Assembly: GCA_902475825.1 (NCBI GenBank)
Contig: CABSBA010000094.1
Location: forward strand, 1-6,451
DNA length: 6,451 nt
From: an uncultured Collinsella sp.
Lineage (GTDB): Bacteria > Actinomycetota > Coriobacteriia > Coriobacteriales > Coriobacteriaceae
Direction of reading: 5' to 3'
The notes below the pieces were generated by a model. It worked only from the letters and a program-made list of their open reading frames with translations. It had not been told where the DNA came from and did not search any database. Position 1 is the first letter of the stretch. Each line of letters starts with the position of its first letter. Shown one piece after another: positions 1-5,797 of the stretch. Both the position numbers and the translations under genes were made by a program.

Positions 1-180
1 ACGGCCAACCGAAGTTGACCGTCTCAACAATCTTTGGGTGGGCCGTCAGGGGTTCAGCCTGCTCCGCAGGCGGCCGCTGCGGCGCTTTCGCGCCTTGCGC
101 GCTGCGCTGGCAAACGCTCACGCGTTTACTCAGCTCCGCGCCCTTTCGGGTTCGAACCCATGAAAGGGCGACAAAAAAAG
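1..180 (-). repeat. 180-bp tandem repeat, copy 1 (tRNA-Lys tail, terminator, hairpins)
   Basis: Identical base for base to 181-360. On the minus strand the unit holds, in order, a copy of the last 17 nt of tRNA-Lys (55 down to 39), the 14-nt spacer, the terminator stem (24 down to 1, with its T-tract outside the window), and, from the next unit boundary, the hairpin block. Hairpins visible here are 57-71 (GCCTGC/GCAGGC), 81-94 (GGCGC/GCGCC), 112-127 (AAACGC/GCGTTT) and 139-170 (CGCCCTTTC/GAAAGGGCG around GGGTTCGAACCC). There is no credible coding sequence. The array probably continues left of position 1, because the copy is complete at the edge. Confidence 0.95.
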
Positions 181-204
181 ACGGCCAACCGAAGTTGACC
201 GTCT
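173..204 (-). terminator. Intrinsic terminator inside repeat copy 2
   Basis: On the minus strand an 11-bp stem (AGACGGTCAAC with GTTGGCCGTCT, one T-G wobble) closes on a TTCG tetraloop and runs into seven T residues (179 to 173). It is identical to the tRNA-Lys terminator at 353-384. It would stop any transcript that read through the first terminator. A third copy of the stem lies at 1-24 with its T-tract cut off by the window edge. Confidence 0.85.
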
Positions 205-360
205 CAACAATCTTTGGGTGGGCCGTCAGGGGTTCAGCCTGCTCCGCAGGCGGCCGCTGCGGCGCTTTCGCGCCTTGCGCGCTGCGCTGGCAAACGCTCA
301 CGCGTTTACTCAGCTCCGCGCCCTTTCGGGTTCGAACCCATGAAAGGGCGACAAAAAAAG
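181..360 (-). repeat. 180-bp tandem repeat, copy 2
   Basis: Second complete unit, identical to copy 1 over all 180 positions. It carries a tRNA-Lys 3' tail at 219-235, a terminator stem at 179-204 with its T-tract at 173-179, and hairpins at 237-251, 261-274, 292-307 and 319-350. The tail lacks the rest of the tRNA: homology to the true gene stops inside the T-loop, after GGTTC on the plus strand. This unit therefore cannot make a tRNA by itself. Perfect identity means recent amplification or ongoing homogenisation. Confidence 0.95.
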
Positions 361-384
361 ACGGCCAACCGAAGTTGACCGTCT
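353..384 (-). terminator. Intrinsic terminator of tRNA-Lys
   Basis: Minus-strand stem of 11 bp with one wobble (384-374 with 369-359), a TTCG loop and a run of seven T (359-353). It starts 14 nt after the tRNA 3' end, so the primary transcript would have a short trailer of the usual kind. The strong stem, stable tetraloop and T-run make the call firm. Confidence 0.92.
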
Positions 385-415
385 CAACAATCTTTGGGTG
401 GGCCGTCAGGGGTTC
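361..415 (-). repeat. 180-bp tandem repeat, partial copy 3 overlapping tRNA-Lys 3' end
   Basis: The 55 bases at 361-415 match 1-55 and 181-235 exactly, then diverge (gaaccc here, agcctg in the full units). This copy is the parental one: its tRNA tail is the 3' end of the intact tRNA-Lys gene and its stem-loop is that gene's terminator. The repeat boundary therefore lies in the T-loop of a functional tRNA gene. Confidence 0.95.
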
Positions 416-471
416 GAACCCTGGACCTTGGGATTAAAAGTCCCCTGCTCTGCCAGCTGAGCTAACGGCCC
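399..471 (-). tRNA. tRNA-Lys (anticodon UUU)
   Basis: 73-nt cloverleaf on the minus strand. The acceptor stem is GGGCCGT/ACGGCCC with discriminator A. The D arm is GCTC-AGCTGGCA-GAGC, the anticodon loop CTTTTAA (anticodon TTT, lysine AAA/AAG), the variable loop AGGTC, and the T arm CAGGG-TTCGAAC-CCCTG. The anticodon stem GGGGA/TCCCA has a G-A opposition at its outer pair (27-43), and all other stems pair. CCA is not encoded: CCC follows the discriminator, so the end must be added by nucleotidyltransferase. The gene has its own promoter (481-509) and terminator (353-384). Its last 17 nt are repeated twice downstream in the 180-bp array. Confidence 0.97.
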
Positions 472-480
472 GCGGGTGGC

Positions 481-509
481 ATTGTACCACGGTCTGGGAC
501 TATTCCCAA
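481..509 (-). promoter_or_regulatory. Promoter of tRNA-Lys, overlapping the peptidase stop region
   Basis: Minus strand: -35 TTGGGA (509-504, four of six consensus bases), a 17-nt spacer and -10 TACAAT (486-481, five of six). Transcription would begin about 3 nt before the mature tRNA 5' end. The -35 box lies inside the last codons of the aminopeptidase gene. The -10 box sits between inverted arms GTGG/CCAC (476-479 and 487-490). This is prediction from consensus only. Confidence 0.7.
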
Positions 510-1780
510 CTCCATTGGCCGTTCTGGAAAATCACAACTTCGCGTCCATCGGGCGTAATGCCCACAATATCGATGTCGTCCGTACCGATCATAAAGTCGA
601 CGTGCGTGCTCGAAACGTTGACGCCATGCTCAATGAGCTCCTCTTTGGACATATCATATCCACCCTCAATGCACTCGGGGAAGCCGACTCCCAGTGCAAG
701 ATGGCAGCTGGCATTCTCGTCATAGAGCGTGTCATAGAACAGGATGCCGCTTTCGCGAATCGGCGTGTTCTTGGAAATGAGCGCAACCTCTCCCAGATGA
801 GCAGCGCCCTCGTCAGTATCGATGATACTTGCGAGTGTCGCCTTTCCCACACGGGCGTCGTAATCCACCACACGACCGTTCTCGAACTTGATCCAAAAAT
901 CGTCGACCTTGTTACCGTGATGGATAAGCGGCATTGCGGAATAGACGATTCCGTCAGCACGCATACGATCGGGCGAGGTGAAGACCTCCTCGGTGGGGAT
1001 GTTAGGGAAGAAGGGGTGACCGTCGGGGGTCTCGCCCTTACCGCCGGCCCACTCATGCCCCTTCGTCATACCAATTAACAGGTCGGTTCCATTCGAAGCG
1101 GTATAGCGCAGACAGTCAAAACTATTGTCGTTCAGGAAGCGCAAGTTCTTTTCGAACGCCGCGTCATGAAGCTCCCAGTCGCTCTCCGGGTCCTGGCCAT
1201 CGGCACGAGCGGTGTGCAGAATCGCATTCCAAAGTTTATAGATTGCAACCTCATCGGCGTCTCCCGGGAACACCTCGCGCGCCCAAGCCACGACCGGAGC
1301 GCCGGCGATGCACCACGGATTGATGTTGTAATCCAGTCCACGGCGGAAAACTTTGCACTGCGTATTCCTCGCCTTGGATGCCGCGGCCGGCTTGGCTGGA
1401 TCGATGCCCTTGAGGGCTGCAGGATCCGCACCCTCAATAAAGATAAAGCAGGCACCGTCCTGGGCCAGGGAATCCAGCTGCAGGCGCTTCCACTCGGGCG
1501 TCTGCTCAAAATAGCTTTTATCGACATGCTCGTACGCAAGCCTCGTCACGGCATCATCGGCCCAAATGACCGTCACGTGACCAGCGCCGGCGGCATAAGC
1601 CTCCGCGACCACCACGCGGGCAAAAGGCGCGCACTCGACCGGAGACTGAACGACGACCTCCTGGCCGGGCTTGACGTTTACGCCCTTGCGGACGACCAGG
1701 CGCGCGTAGTTTTTAATCTTGGGCTCCAGGGCCTTCATGCCCTCCAAAGCCTCTTCGACCGTCAGGGCAGCTCGAATCAT
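500..1780 (-). CDS. M29 family metallo-aminopeptidase (AmpS/PepS/AmpT-like)
   Basis: A cytoplasmic exopeptidase expected to remove N-terminal residues from peptides using two divalent metal ions. The product is 426 residues, about the usual 400-420 for the family. Visible family motifs, numbered from the start used here, are NIPTEEVFTSP at 260-270 (metal ligand Glu265), LGEVAL at 329-334 (Glu331), DENASCHLALG at 354-364 (His360) and HVDFMIGT at 393-400 (His393, Asp395). Spacings between these ligands fit what I recall of known structures (Glu-66-Glu-29-His). One ligand position usually held by Tyr, seven residues after His360, is Phe367 here. The start is ATG at 1780, because GGAG (1790-1787) lies 6 nt before it; the ATG at 1792 has no ribosome binding site. 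No signal peptide or membrane segment is seen. It follows the terminator of the previous unit and precedes tRNA-Lys. It is probably housekeeping peptide turnover. Confidence 0.93.
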   Translation of the reverse strand: MIRAALTVEEALEGMKALEPKIKNYARLVVRKGVNVKPGQEVVVQSPVECAPFARVVVAEAYAAGAGHVTVIWADDAVTRLAYEHVDKSYFEQTPEWKRLQLDSLAQDGACFIFIEGADPAALKGIDPAKPAAASKARNTQCKVFRRGLDYNINPWCIAGAPVVAWAREVFPGDADEVAIYKLWNAILHTARADGQDPESDWELHDAAFEKNLRFLNDNSFDCLRYTASNGTDLLIGMTKGHEWAGGKGETPDGHPFFPNIPTEEVFTSPDRMRADGIVYSAMPLIHHGNKVDDFWIKFENGRVVDYDARVGKATLASIIDTDEGAAHLGEVALISKNTPIRESGILFYDTLYDENASCHLALGVGFPECIEGGYDMSKEELIEHGVNVSSTHVDFMIGTDDIDIVGITPDGREVVIFQNGQWSWE

Positions 1781-1786
1781 GTGCCA

Positions 1787-1790
1787 CTCC
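1787..1790 (-). promoter_or_regulatory. Ribosome binding site that sets the aminopeptidase start
   Basis: GGAG on the minus strand, 6 nt upstream of ATG 1780. It lies within the first codons of the longer reading from ATG 1792, so only the shorter start has a plausible site. Confidence 0.7.
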
Positions 1791-1808
1791 ATCTATCTAT
1801 AGAACAGT

Positions 1809-1840
1809 AAAAAGGCGCGCCGCAAAAACGACGCGCCTTA
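1809..1840 (-). terminator. Intrinsic terminator after the purC unit
   Basis: Minus-strand stem AAGGCGCGTCG/CGGCGCGCCTT (11 bp with one T-G wobble, 1839-1812), loop TTTTTG, then TTTTT (1813-1809). It lies about 30 nt after the stop of the small membrane protein gene and ends the purC transcript. The next gene starts about 30 nt further on, so any promoter for the peptidase must overlap this structure. I see only a weak TATAGA at 1798-1803. Confidence 0.88.
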
Positions 1841-1869
1841 TATCTTAGCGATATGTATGGATACAAACG

Positions 1870-2445
1870 CTACTTCTTCTTGGAGTCCTTCTTGTCCTCC
1901 TCGGCAGCCGAGCGCTCGATAAGAGCGTTGAGCTTGTTCTCGGACATGCCCTCGGCCTGCGCGCGGTACATGTTGCGCAGGGGACGAATACGAACGAAGT
2001 CGTAGATAAAGTCACCCAGGATGATGACATAGGACAAAACGATGCCGACCATCTGAACAGGACTGGACACCGTGCCGCCGGGAGCGAAGTAGAGCGAAGC
2101 CCAAATTGCCACGACGAGTACCATGCCGATGGCGAGCACGGCCCACCAGATACGACGGCGCTTGGTGTAGTCCTCATCCTGCTTGAGAAGAATATTCGAC
2201 ACCGTATAGATACGATCCTCGCGAGCACGCTGCTTGGCCTTGCGGGCGCGCTTCTCCTCCTTGGAAAGGCCTTCCAGGTTTTCACCCTTCTCGAGCTCTT
2301 TGCGGCGAGCTTTAGACGAAGCCGGCACGACGCGAACGGAGCTCGCTGCTTGGCGGGCGGGTTTAGCAGATGCGGCGGACTTGCGCGCAACCCCGGTAAC
2401 TTCGTGGGATTGCGTGCGCTTGTTCGTGGCGCTACGGGTACTCAC
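1870..2445 (-). CDS. Small two-helix membrane protein, function unknown
   Basis: The product is 191 residues and I do not recognise the family. Residues 1-98 are soluble, very basic and Ala/Ser/Lys/Arg-rich, with a Lys/Glu/Arg-rich helical stretch at about 45-78. Two hydrophobic segments follow at about 100-120 and 129-151, joined by a short APGGTVSSP loop. The tail from about 152 is charged and ends in a Lys/Asp/Glu-rich run (AAEEDKKDSKKK). By the positive-inside rule both long ends should face the cytoplasm. The start is GTG at 2445, directly after the purC stop. Its AAGGAG site (2460-2455) lies inside the last purC codons, 9 nt before the GTG, so translation should be coupled to purC. The intrinsic terminator lies about 30 nt past the stop. 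The low-complexity N-terminus could bind nucleic acid or a partner, but that is only a guess. Confidence 0.85.
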   Translation of the reverse strand: MSTRSATNKRTQSHEVTGVARKSAASAKPARQAASSVRVVPASSKARRKELEKGENLEGLSKEEKRARKAKQRAREDRIYTVSNILLKQDEDYTKRRRIWWAVLAIGMVLVVAIWASLYFAPGGTVSSPVQMVGIVLSYVIILGDFIYDFVRIRPLRNMYRAQAEGMSENKLNALIERSAAEEDKKDSKKK

Positions 2446-3333
2446 TTATGCGTTCTCCTTCATGCTTGTGAACTGGGAGCCCGTGATGATCTGGAAGGCC
2501 TCGCGATAGCGCTCGGACGTGCCATCGATGACCTCGGCGGGCAGGTGCGGGGTCTCCCCCGTCATATCCCAGTTGGCCTTGAGCCAATTGCGGACGAATT
2601 GCTTGTCGTAGCTAGGCTGGATCTTGCCCTCCTCGTAGCTGGCGGCGGGCCAGAAACGGCTGGAGTCGGGCGTGAGGCACTCGTCGATCAGCGTGACCTT
2701 GCCATCGATAACACCAAACTCAAACTTGGTGTCGGCAATGATGATGCCACGGGTCGCGGCGTACTCGGCAGCGGCCTTGTAGATCTTGAGGGACAGGTCG
2801 CGAATCTGCGTGGCGATGTCCTCGCCAACGATCTCGCAGCAACGCTCAAACGAGATATTCTCGTCGTGATCACCGATCTCGGCCTTCGTGGACGGCGTGA
2901 ACAGCGGCTCGGGAAGCTTGGAGGCCTCGGTCAGACCCTCGGGCAGCTGGATGCCGCAGACGGTGCCGTTCTCGTCGTAGGTCTTCTTGCCCGAACCGGT
3001 CAGATAGCCGCGGACGATGCATTCGATGGGAATCGTCTGGGCCTTCTTGACCAGCATGGCGCGGCCTGCGAGATAGTCACGATACTCGGCAAACTCCTCG
3101 GGGAAATCCGCCGGATCGATGGAGACGAGGTGGTTGGGGACGATATCGGCAAACTTATCGAACCAGAATGCCGAGATGCGGTTGAGCACCTCTCCCTTAA
3201 ACGGAATCTCGTCGGGGAGAATAAAGTCGAACGCAGAAATGCGGTCGGTGGCGACCATCAGCAGGTTTTCACCGGCATCGTAGATATCACGAACCTTGCC
3301 ACGGGAATCCGGACGACGCTCCATCGTTGTCAC
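2446..3333 (-). CDS. purC: Phosphoribosylaminoimidazole-succinocarboxamide synthase (SAICAR synthetase)
   Basis: Joins CAIR and L-aspartate with ATP to give SAICAR in de novo purine synthesis, in the cytoplasm. The product is 295 residues, matching the long form of the family. Motifs seen, numbered from the start used here: GKVRDIY at 12-18, DRISAFD at 30-36, IVRGYLTGSG at 106-115, FTPSTKAEIGDHDENI at 145-160, DTKFEFG at 201-207, DECLTPDSSRFW at 217-228 and SYDKQFVR at 241-248. Nothing is missing. The open frame extends to a GTG at 3342, but that codon overlaps the AAGGAG site at 3347-3342. The GTG at 3333 is 8 nt after the site and is the likely start; ATG 3324 is too far away. No other purine gene is in the window, so purC is separate from neighbouring steps here. 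It is translationally coupled to the membrane protein gene that follows. Confidence 0.97.
   Translation of the reverse strand: MTTMERRPDSRGKVRDIYDAGENLLMVATDRISAFDFILPDEIPFKGEVLNRISAFWFDKFADIVPNHLVSIDPADFPEEFAEYRDYLAGRAMLVKKAQTIPIECIVRGYLTGSGKKTYDENGTVCGIQLPEGLTEASKLPEPLFTPSTKAEIGDHDENISFERCCEIVGEDIATQIRDLSLKIYKAAAEYAATRGIIIADTKFEFGVIDGKVTLIDECLTPDSSRFWPAASYEEGKIQPSYDKQFVRNWLKANWDMTGETPHLPAEVIDGTSERYREAFQIITGSQFTSMKENA
2455..2460 (-). promoter_or_regulatory. Ribosome binding site for the membrane protein, inside purC
   Basis: AAGGAG encoded within the last codons of purC (Lys-Glu-Asn-Ala-stop), 9 nt before GTG 2445. This arrangement implies coupled translation. Confidence 0.75.
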
Positions 3334-3341
3334 GTGAGTCA

Positions 3342-3347
3342 CTCCTT
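3342..3347 (-). promoter_or_regulatory. Ribosome binding site that sets the purC start
   Basis: AAGGAG on the minus strand, 8 nt before GTG 3333. It overlaps the upstream in-frame GTG at 3342 and so rules that codon out as the initiator. Confidence 0.8.
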
Positions 3348-3364
3348 ACCTAAATACGACAGAA

Positions 3365-3384
3365 ATGCGGGTTCTTTCCCGCAT
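3365..3384 (-). terminator. Hairpin between histidine kinase and purC, possible weak terminator
   Basis: Perfect 7-bp stem ATGCGGG/CCCGCAT with a 6-nt loop, about 60 nt after the kinase stop and about 30 nt before the purC start. On the minus strand it is followed by TTCTGT, not a clean T-run, so termination may be partial. It is close enough to the purC ribosome binding site to act instead as a leader structure. A TATTTA at 3351-3356 might be a -10 box for purC, but no -35 box is convincing. Confidence 0.45.
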
Positions 3385-3442
3385 GTTTTCGCAAACTCGG
3401 AGCGGCAGGAACGCGGCCCCTCCTTCACCGAATAGCGAAAAG

Positions 3443-5008
3443 CTAGTGCTCCATTGTAGTAGATGCCGCGTCCGCCGTGTGCTCGCGAGGCAGATGAATC
3501 GTAAAAGTCGTACCCTTTCCAAGCTCCGACTCCACGGATATGTAGCCATGGTGACGCTCGACGATTTGCTTGGTCACGGCGAGGCCAACGCCCAGGCCGC
3601 CGGCTTCGCGGGCGCGGCTGGCATCTGCGCGCCAAAATCGCCCGAAGATGCGCGACAGGTCGTCCTTGGCAATACCGATACCGGTATCCGAAACGGCAAT
3701 ACTGACATGCTTGCGGTCACTGAGCACCGACACCACGACCCAACCGCCCTCGGGGGTGTAGCGCATGGCGTTGCTCATGAGGTTGATGACGCACTGCGTG
3801 ATCATGTCGGGATCGGCCTCGACGACATCGTCGTGACCTTGGGTCTCGTCAGCAAAGCGCAAGCGCAGATCGCGGTCAACAAATAGGCGCTCCTGAGCGT
3901 TGACGATAGACCGCACAAAGGGAACCATGTCCACCGGTTCGAGATTGAGCGGCGCCGTGCTGTTTTCCATACGCGATAGGTCGAGCATCTGCTGCACCAA
4001 ACGAGCCAGGCGGCGCGTCTCGGAAGCGACCGTCTCCAGATGCTCATCGTCGGTGGGATACACGCCGTCCTGCATGGCCTCGACCGTTGCAAGCATGGCC
4101 ATGAGCGGCGTGCGAAGCTCGTGTGCGACATCCGAGGTCAGGCGCTTTTCGTGCTTCATATCTTTCTCGAGCGAGGTGGCCATCTCGTCAAAGGTCTCAC
4201 CCAGCTGATCGATTTCATCGTCGCCGCGCAAACCGGTACGAGCGGACAAATCGCCGTCGCGAATTTGCTTGGCCGTGCTCGTAATACGATGAATCGGCTT
4301 GGTGAGCATGCGAGACACGAGCGATCCGATAGCAACCGAGATGCAGACCGCAACAACCGCGGCAAGGGCCATGGCGTTAAAGGTCTTCTCCCTAAACGCA
4401 GAATCCGCCTTGGTGAGCAGAGCATCGGAGCCGATGGCCCATAGCTTTACCTGTCCGACATGCTCGCCAGAAGACGTTATGATTTCGACGTTGGCAACGC
4501 TATCGGAATCGGTGGGCGCCGACGAGACCGGGCTATGCGAGGCCTTTTTACCGCTCGAGCTGCTCGACGGTGATTCACTCTCGCGCACATCGGCGGTCGC
4601 ACTTGCCGAAGGCCATGAGTCGTCATAGACGACAACGCCTTTCTTGTTGACGACCTGCATACTCAGGTCGTCGGACACCAAACTCGATGTCGCGACCGTG
4701 CGCAGCTCGCCCGCAGTCCAATTGCCGTTTTCCTCATACGACGTCGCAAGCTTTTCGGCAGCAGAATTGGCGATCTCGACGATATTAGAGCGCGTGTAAT
4801 CCGAAAAGACGGTGCCCCACACAACGGAGACAACGCCCACCAGCACCAATACCGTCATGAGCGACGTCAGGGCAAAAGCCAATGCCATGCGCGAGGGATA
4901 GCTCATCGCTGGCCGTGAATCGGAACGAGGCGTGTTCCAACTCGCCTTGGAACCCGCCTCGTTCTCCTGCTTGTGCTTTTGTCCAATTTCAAAGCGCGCA
5001 GGTGTCAT
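3443..5008 (-). CDS. Membrane sensor histidine kinase (HAMP-HisKA-HATPase, BaeS-like layout)
   Basis: Senses an unknown outside signal, autophosphorylates on His and passes phosphate to the regulator encoded just upstream. The product is 521 residues. In order: polar cytoplasmic N-terminus 1-40, membrane helix about 42-66, outside sensor region about 67-208, second helix about 211-231, HAMP about 232-283, HisKA about 284-350 with His296 in DVAHELRTPL, and ATPase domain about 395-507. The ATPase domain shows N box NLMSNAMRYTP at 409-419, DTGIGI at 441-446, an F box near FGRFWR, and GGLGVGLAV at 470-478. All catalytic motifs are intact. The sensor region contains a Ser-rich, disordered-looking insert (about 143-170) and matches no sensor fold I can name. 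The ATG at 5008 is 11 nt after the regulator stop, with a modest AGGGA site 8 nt before it. Internal ATG codons at residues 35 and 41 lack a site. The two genes form an operon. Confidence 0.95.
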   Translation of the reverse strand: MTPARFEIGQKHKQENEAGSKASWNTPRSDSRPAMSYPSRMALAFALTSLMTVLVLVGVVSVVWGTVFSDYTRSNIVEIANSAAEKLATSYEENGNWTAGELRTVATSSLVSDDLSMQVVNKKGVVVYDDSWPSASATADVRESESPSSSSSGKKASHSPVSSAPTDSDSVANVEIITSSGEHVGQVKLWAIGSDALLTKADSAFREKTFNAMALAAVVAVCISVAIGSLVSRMLTKPIHRITSTAKQIRDGDLSARTGLRGDDEIDQLGETFDEMATSLEKDMKHEKRLTSDVAHELRTPLMAMLATVEAMQDGVYPTDDEHLETVASETRRLARLVQQMLDLSRMENSTAPLNLEPVDMVPFVRSIVNAQERLFVDRDLRLRFADETQGHDDVVEADPDMITQCVINLMSNAMRYTPEGGWVVVSVLSDRKHVSIAVSDTGIGIAKDDLSRIFGRFWRADASRAREAGGLGVGLAVTKQIVERHHGYISVESELGKGTTFTIHLPREHTADAASTTMEH

Positions 5009-5019
5009 ATGTGATTTCC

Positions 5020-5742
5020 CTATTTCTCGTCCGACTTATCGGTCTTGGCCGGAGCCTCAAAGCGATAACCGACGCCGTGAACGGTGTAGAGCCACTTAGG
5101 CTTCTTGGGGTCATCGCCCAGCTTGGCGCGAAGGTTCTTCACATGGCTGTCGATGGTGCGCTCATAGCCCTCAAAGTCGTAGCCGAGTACCTTCTCGACC
5201 AGCTCCATGCGGTTATAGACGCGACCGGGATGGCGAGCAAGCGTGGTGAGCAGCTTAAACTCGGAAGCAGTCAGGTCCACTTCCTTGTCCTCGACCAAAA
5301 TCTTGTGGCCCGAGATATCGATGACCAGATCGCCAAAGTCGAGCACCTCAACGGCGGGCTCATCGGCCTGGTGAGCACGGCGGAACAGGGCACGGACGCG
5401 GGCGACGAGCTCGCGAGGCGAGAACGGCTTGATCAGGTAGTCGTCGGCACCAAGCTCGAGGCCGATGATGCGATCCTCGATCTCGCCCTTGGCGGTAAGC
5501 ATGATAATGGGCACATCCGAGGTATCGCGAATAGTGCGGCAAACGCGCTCGCCGGGAATCTTGGGGAGCATAAGGTCGAGCACAACCAGGTCGAACTGGT
5601 GCTTCTCGAACTCCTCGATCGCAGACTGGCCGTCGCCGACGCCAACAACCCAGTAGCCCTCGCGCTCGAGATAGGCAGCGACGGCGTCACGGATTGCCTT
5701 CTCGTCCTCGACCAGCAGAATCTTTTTTGCATCTGAAGCCAT
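5020..5742 (-). CDS. OmpR/PhoB-family response regulator (DNA-binding)
   Basis: Receiver plus winged-helix transcription factor, partner of the histidine kinase that follows. The product is 240 residues. In the receiver the acidic pair is Glu12-Asp13, the phosphoacceptor Asp56 (LVVLDLMLP), the switch Thr83 (MLTAK) and the conserved Lys105 (LIKPF). The Trans_reg_C domain spans about 134-228, with LTASEFKLL at 157-165, RTIDSHVKNLRAKLG at 195-209 and the wing VHGVGYRFE at 221-229. All key residues are present. The start is ATG 5742, because AGGGGGG (5756-5750) is 7 nt upstream; the TTG at 5763 lies before that site and is not needed. The target genes are unknown. No transporter or resistance gene sits beside the pair in this window, so the signal cannot be guessed from context. 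Confidence 0.96.
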   Translation of the reverse strand: MASDAKKILLVEDEKAIRDAVAAYLEREGYWVVGVGDGQSAIEEFEKHQFDLVVLDLMLPKIPGERVCRTIRDTSDVPIIMLTAKGEIEDRIIGLELGADDYLIKPFSPRELVARVRALFRRAHQADEPAVEVLDFGDLVIDISGHKILVEDKEVDLTASEFKLLTTLARHPGRVYNRMELVEKVLGYDFEGYERTIDSHVKNLRAKLGDDPKKPKWLYTVHGVGYRFEAPAKTDKSDEK

Positions 5743-5749
5743 AACACGG

Positions 5750-5756
5750 CCCCCCT
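5750..5756 (-). promoter_or_regulatory. Ribosome binding site that sets the regulator start
   Basis: AGGGGGG on the minus strand, 7 nt before ATG 5742. It falls inside the longer reading from TTG 5763, so the shorter protein is preferred. Confidence 0.7.
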
Positions 5757-5781
5757 GTCTCAATTAGCTAAGAACAAGCCC

Positions 5782-5787
5782 ATTTTA
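5782..5787 (-). promoter_or_regulatory. Possible -10 box for the two-component operon
   Basis: TAAAAT on the minus strand, five of six consensus bases, about 40 nt before the regulator ATG. No good -35 hexamer is present at 16-18 nt. That region is the base of the hairpin at 5798-5836, so an activator-dependent or unusual promoter is possible. Confidence 0.35.
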
Positions 5788-5797
5788 ACGCACCTAT

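Noticed and set aside
126..161. Minus-strand ORF of 11 codons in each repeat (MGSNPKGRGAE)
   Set aside because: No ribosome binding site, lies just after a terminator, and is explained by the palindromic T-arm-like sequence.
1..360. CRISPR array
   Set aside because: The units are directly abutting 180-bp identical copies with no variable spacers.
15..437. Plus-strand open frame of 140 codons made of two 60-residue repeats
   Set aside because: It is open only because the 180-bp period is a multiple of three. It starts with TTG with no ribosome binding site and runs antisense through the tRNA, ending in the usual false tRNA-antisense peptide.
476..1078. Plus-strand ORF of 200 codons
   Set aside because: Antisense to the aminopeptidase, whose motifs are unambiguous.
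2350..3435. Long plus-strand ORF of 361 codons
   Set aside because: It is the antisense shadow of purC; purC has full family motifs and a good ribosome binding site.
4882..5736. Plus-strand ORF of 284 codons
   Set aside because: Antisense shadow of the response regulator, a common effect in GC-rich genes.
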